From positions 1 through 9,733 of the forward strand of contig CAZWZH010000241.1 in assembly GCA_964638775.1 (NCBI GenBank): 9,733 nucleotides of DNA, in the 5' to 3' direction. This stretch comes from Azophilus sp964638775 (GTDB taxonomy: Bacteria; Pseudomonadota; Gammaproteobacteria; Pseudomonadales; Azotimanducaceae). The position numbers and the translations under genes were made by a program. Positions 8,187 to 9,733 of the stretch are shown here, in pieces. Under the pieces are notes generated by a model. The model saw nothing but the letters and a program-made list of their open reading frames with translations. It ran no database searches and was not told the origin of the DNA. How positions within the stretch are numbered: the first letter of the stretch is position 1; each line of letters starts with the position of its first letter.

Positions 8187-9733
8187 TCACCGGTTCCTGC
8201 CGGGGATCAGCTTCAGGATATCGCTGGCCGCCCCGGGGATGTTGGTGCCGGGGCCGTAGATCGCCGCCACTCCGGCGTCCTTCAGGAACGCGTAGTCCTG
8301 GCGCGGAATGACGCCGCCGCAGACCACGATGACATCGCCCTTGCCGAGCGCGTCGAGTTCCTCGATCAATTGCGGTACCAAGGTCTTGTGGCCGCCGGCG
8401 AGCGTGGAGACGCCGACCACGTGAGCATCGCAGTCGCGCACGTCGATGGCTGCCTCGGATGGTGTCTGGAAGAGTTCGCCGGCGCGCACCTCGAAACCGA
8501 GATCCGCGAAGGCGTTGGCGATGACCTTCGCGCCCCGGTCGTGGCCGTCCTGGCCCATCTTGACGACGAGGATGCTGGGCGGGCGCCCCTCGAACTCCGT
8601 GAACACCTTGATCTCGTTGGCCACCCGGTTGTACTCCTCGCCGTTCCTGTGGGCCTCGGCGTAGACGCCCCGGGTCACCTTGGCTACGGCGTGATGACGG
8701 CCCCAGACCTTCTCCAGCGCCCCGGATATCTCGCCTACCGTGGCCCGGCGCCGGGTCGCCTCGATGCTCAGTTGCAGCAGGTTGCCGGCGCCGTTCCTGG
8801 CGGCTTCGGTGAGCATGTCGAGGGCGCCCCGGGTGCCCGCTTCGTCGCGCCTTTCGCGGATTTCCCCGAGCAGCCGGATCTGGCCGTCCCGTACCCGGGT
8901 GTTGTCCACCTCGAGTACGTCCACCTCCGAGTCGTCCTGCTCGAGGACGTACTTGTTCACGCCGACGATCACTTCCTCGCCCCGCTCGATGCGCGCCTGC
9001 CGGCGGGCAGCGGTCTCCTCGATGCGCTGCTTGGGCATGCCGTCGATAACCGCGCGGGTCATGCCGCCCAGTTCCTCGACCTCCTCGATGAGTTTCCTGG
9101 CTTCGGCCACCATCGAGTTGGTTAGGCTCTCGACGTAGTAGCTGCCGGCCAGCGGATCCACCGTGCGGGTCACCTGGGACTCCTCTGCGATGATGATCTG
9201 CGTGTTCCGGGCGATGCGTGCGGAGAAGGGCGTCGGCAGGGCGATGGCCTCGTCAAAGGCGTTGGTGTGCAGGCTCTGGGTGCCGCCCAGCACCGCGGCC
9301 AGGGCCTCGATGGTGGTGCGTACCACGTTGTTGTACGGGTCCTGCTCCTGCAGCGAGACGCCGGAGGTCTGGCAATGGGTGCGCAGCATGGAGGAGGCGG
9401 GGTTCTTCGGGTTGAACTGCTGCATCAGCTCCGCCCAGAGGATGCGCGCCGCCCTGAGCTTGGCCACCTCCATGAAGAAGTTGATGCCGATGCAGAAGAA
9501 GAAGGAGAGCCTGGGCGCGAACTTGTCGATGTCGATGCCGGTGGCCAGCGCCGCGCGCACGTACTCGATGCCGTCGGCCAGGGTAAAAGCGAGTTCCTGC
9601 ACCAGGTTGGCGCCGGCCTCCTGCATGTGATAGCCGGAGATGGAGATTGAGTTGAACCGGGGCATGTGCTCGGCGGTGAAGCCGATGATGTCGGCGACGA
9701 TGCGCATGCTCTCCGCTGGCGGGTAGATGTAGG
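8187..9733 (-). CDS. scpA: Methylmalonyl-CoA mutase, 5' end beyond the window
   Basis: Adenosylcobalamin-dependent mutase (also named mutB or mcm) that rearranges (R)-methylmalonyl-CoA to succinyl-CoA. The frame stays open to the right edge (YIYPPAES precedes the first in-window Met at 9707), so about 200 N-terminal residues are missing from a family length of roughly 700-740. Counting from that Met: catalytic barrel with SISISGYHMQEAGA (21-34; His27 probably the active-site His of the family), FFCIGINFFMEVAKLRAARILW, RTHCQTSGVSLQEQDPYNN, GGTQSLHTN and TVDPLAGSYYVE; a linker; then the B12-binding Rossmann domain from about 377, with DGHDRG at 387-392 whose His389 is the lower cobalt ligand, followed by VGVSTLAGGH and GGVIP. 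Both catalytic and B12 domains are in one chain, as in MutB/Sbm-type enzymes. The C-terminus is complete (TGA at 8187-8189). No B12 riboswitch or meaB chaperone gene is in the window. Confidence 0.96.
   Translation of the reverse strand, partial: YIYPPAESMRIVADIIGFTAEHMPRFNSISISGYHMQEAGANLVQELAFTLADGIEYVRAALATGIDIDKFAPRLSFFFCIGINFFMEVAKLRAARILWAELMQQFNPKNPASSMLRTHCQTSGVSLQEQDPYNNVVRTTIEALAAVLGGTQSLHTNAFDEAIALPTPFSARIARNTQIIIAEESQVTRTVDPLAGSYYVESLTNSMVAEARKLIEEVEELGGMTRAVIDGMPKQRIEETAARRQARIERGEEVIVGVNKYVLEQDDSEVDVLEVDNTRVRDGQIRLLGEIRERRDEAGTRGALDMLTEAARNGAGNLLQLSIEATRRRATVGEISGALEKVWGRHHAVAKVTRGVYAEAHRNGEEYNRVANEIKVFTEFEGRPPSILVVKMGQDGHDRGAKVIANAFADLGFEVRAGELFQTPSEAAIDVRDCDAHVVGVSTLAGGHKTLVPQLIEELDALGKGDVIVVCGGVIPRQDYAFLKDAGVAAIYGPGTNIPGAASDILKLIPGRNR

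Noticed and set aside
8370..9125. Plus-strand open frame (251 codons) opposite the mutase gene
   Set aside because: It is antisense to the mutase linker and B12 domain and has no recognisable motif.

Overview
The window is a high-GC (by eye, mid-60s percent) bacterial chromosome fragment. Every confident gene is an ordinary bacterial family, and the YheS-type ABC-F protein together with the PCC and sulfatase sequences fits a proteobacterium, most likely a gammaproteobacterium. That placement is inference; there is no rRNA or other marker to settle it. No phage, insertion sequence, CRISPR array, tRNA or rRNA is visible.

Layout. Plus strand, left to right: the 3' half of a propionyl-CoA carboxylase beta subunit gene (pccB, cut by the left edge), the complete biotin-carrying alpha subunit gene (pccA), and an ABC-F ATPase of the YheS type. 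A gap of about 350 bp without a gene follows (4892-5240), holding a compact set of inverted repeats and then a short AT-rich patch. From there all genes are on the minus strand. Read from right to left they are methylmalonyl-CoA mutase (5' end cut by the right edge), methylmalonyl-CoA epimerase, a vapBC toxin-antitoxin pair, and a membrane-anchored sulfatase of the formylglycine type. The two gene sets converge on the structured gap.

How the genes work together. PCC carboxylates propionyl-CoA to (S)-methylmalonyl-CoA, the epimerase converts this to the (R) form, and the B12-dependent mutase makes succinyl-CoA. The window therefore holds the complete methylmalonyl pathway for propionyl-CoA, the product of odd-chain fatty acid, branched-chain amino acid and sterol or propionate breakdown. 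It is split into two convergent blocks about 2.8 kb apart from the end of abc-F to the start of the epimerase block, or about 4.8 kb from pccA to mce. The genes between (ABC-F, sulfatase, vapBC) have no evident role in that pathway. The sulfatase-vapBC stretch is bounded by AT-rich patches and is the most accessory-looking part.

I found no convincing new system. The best second-look items are the multi-hairpin block at 4984-5060 and a 24-bp imperfect direct repeat, spaced exactly 45 bp, that covers the vapB ribosome binding site and its upstream region.
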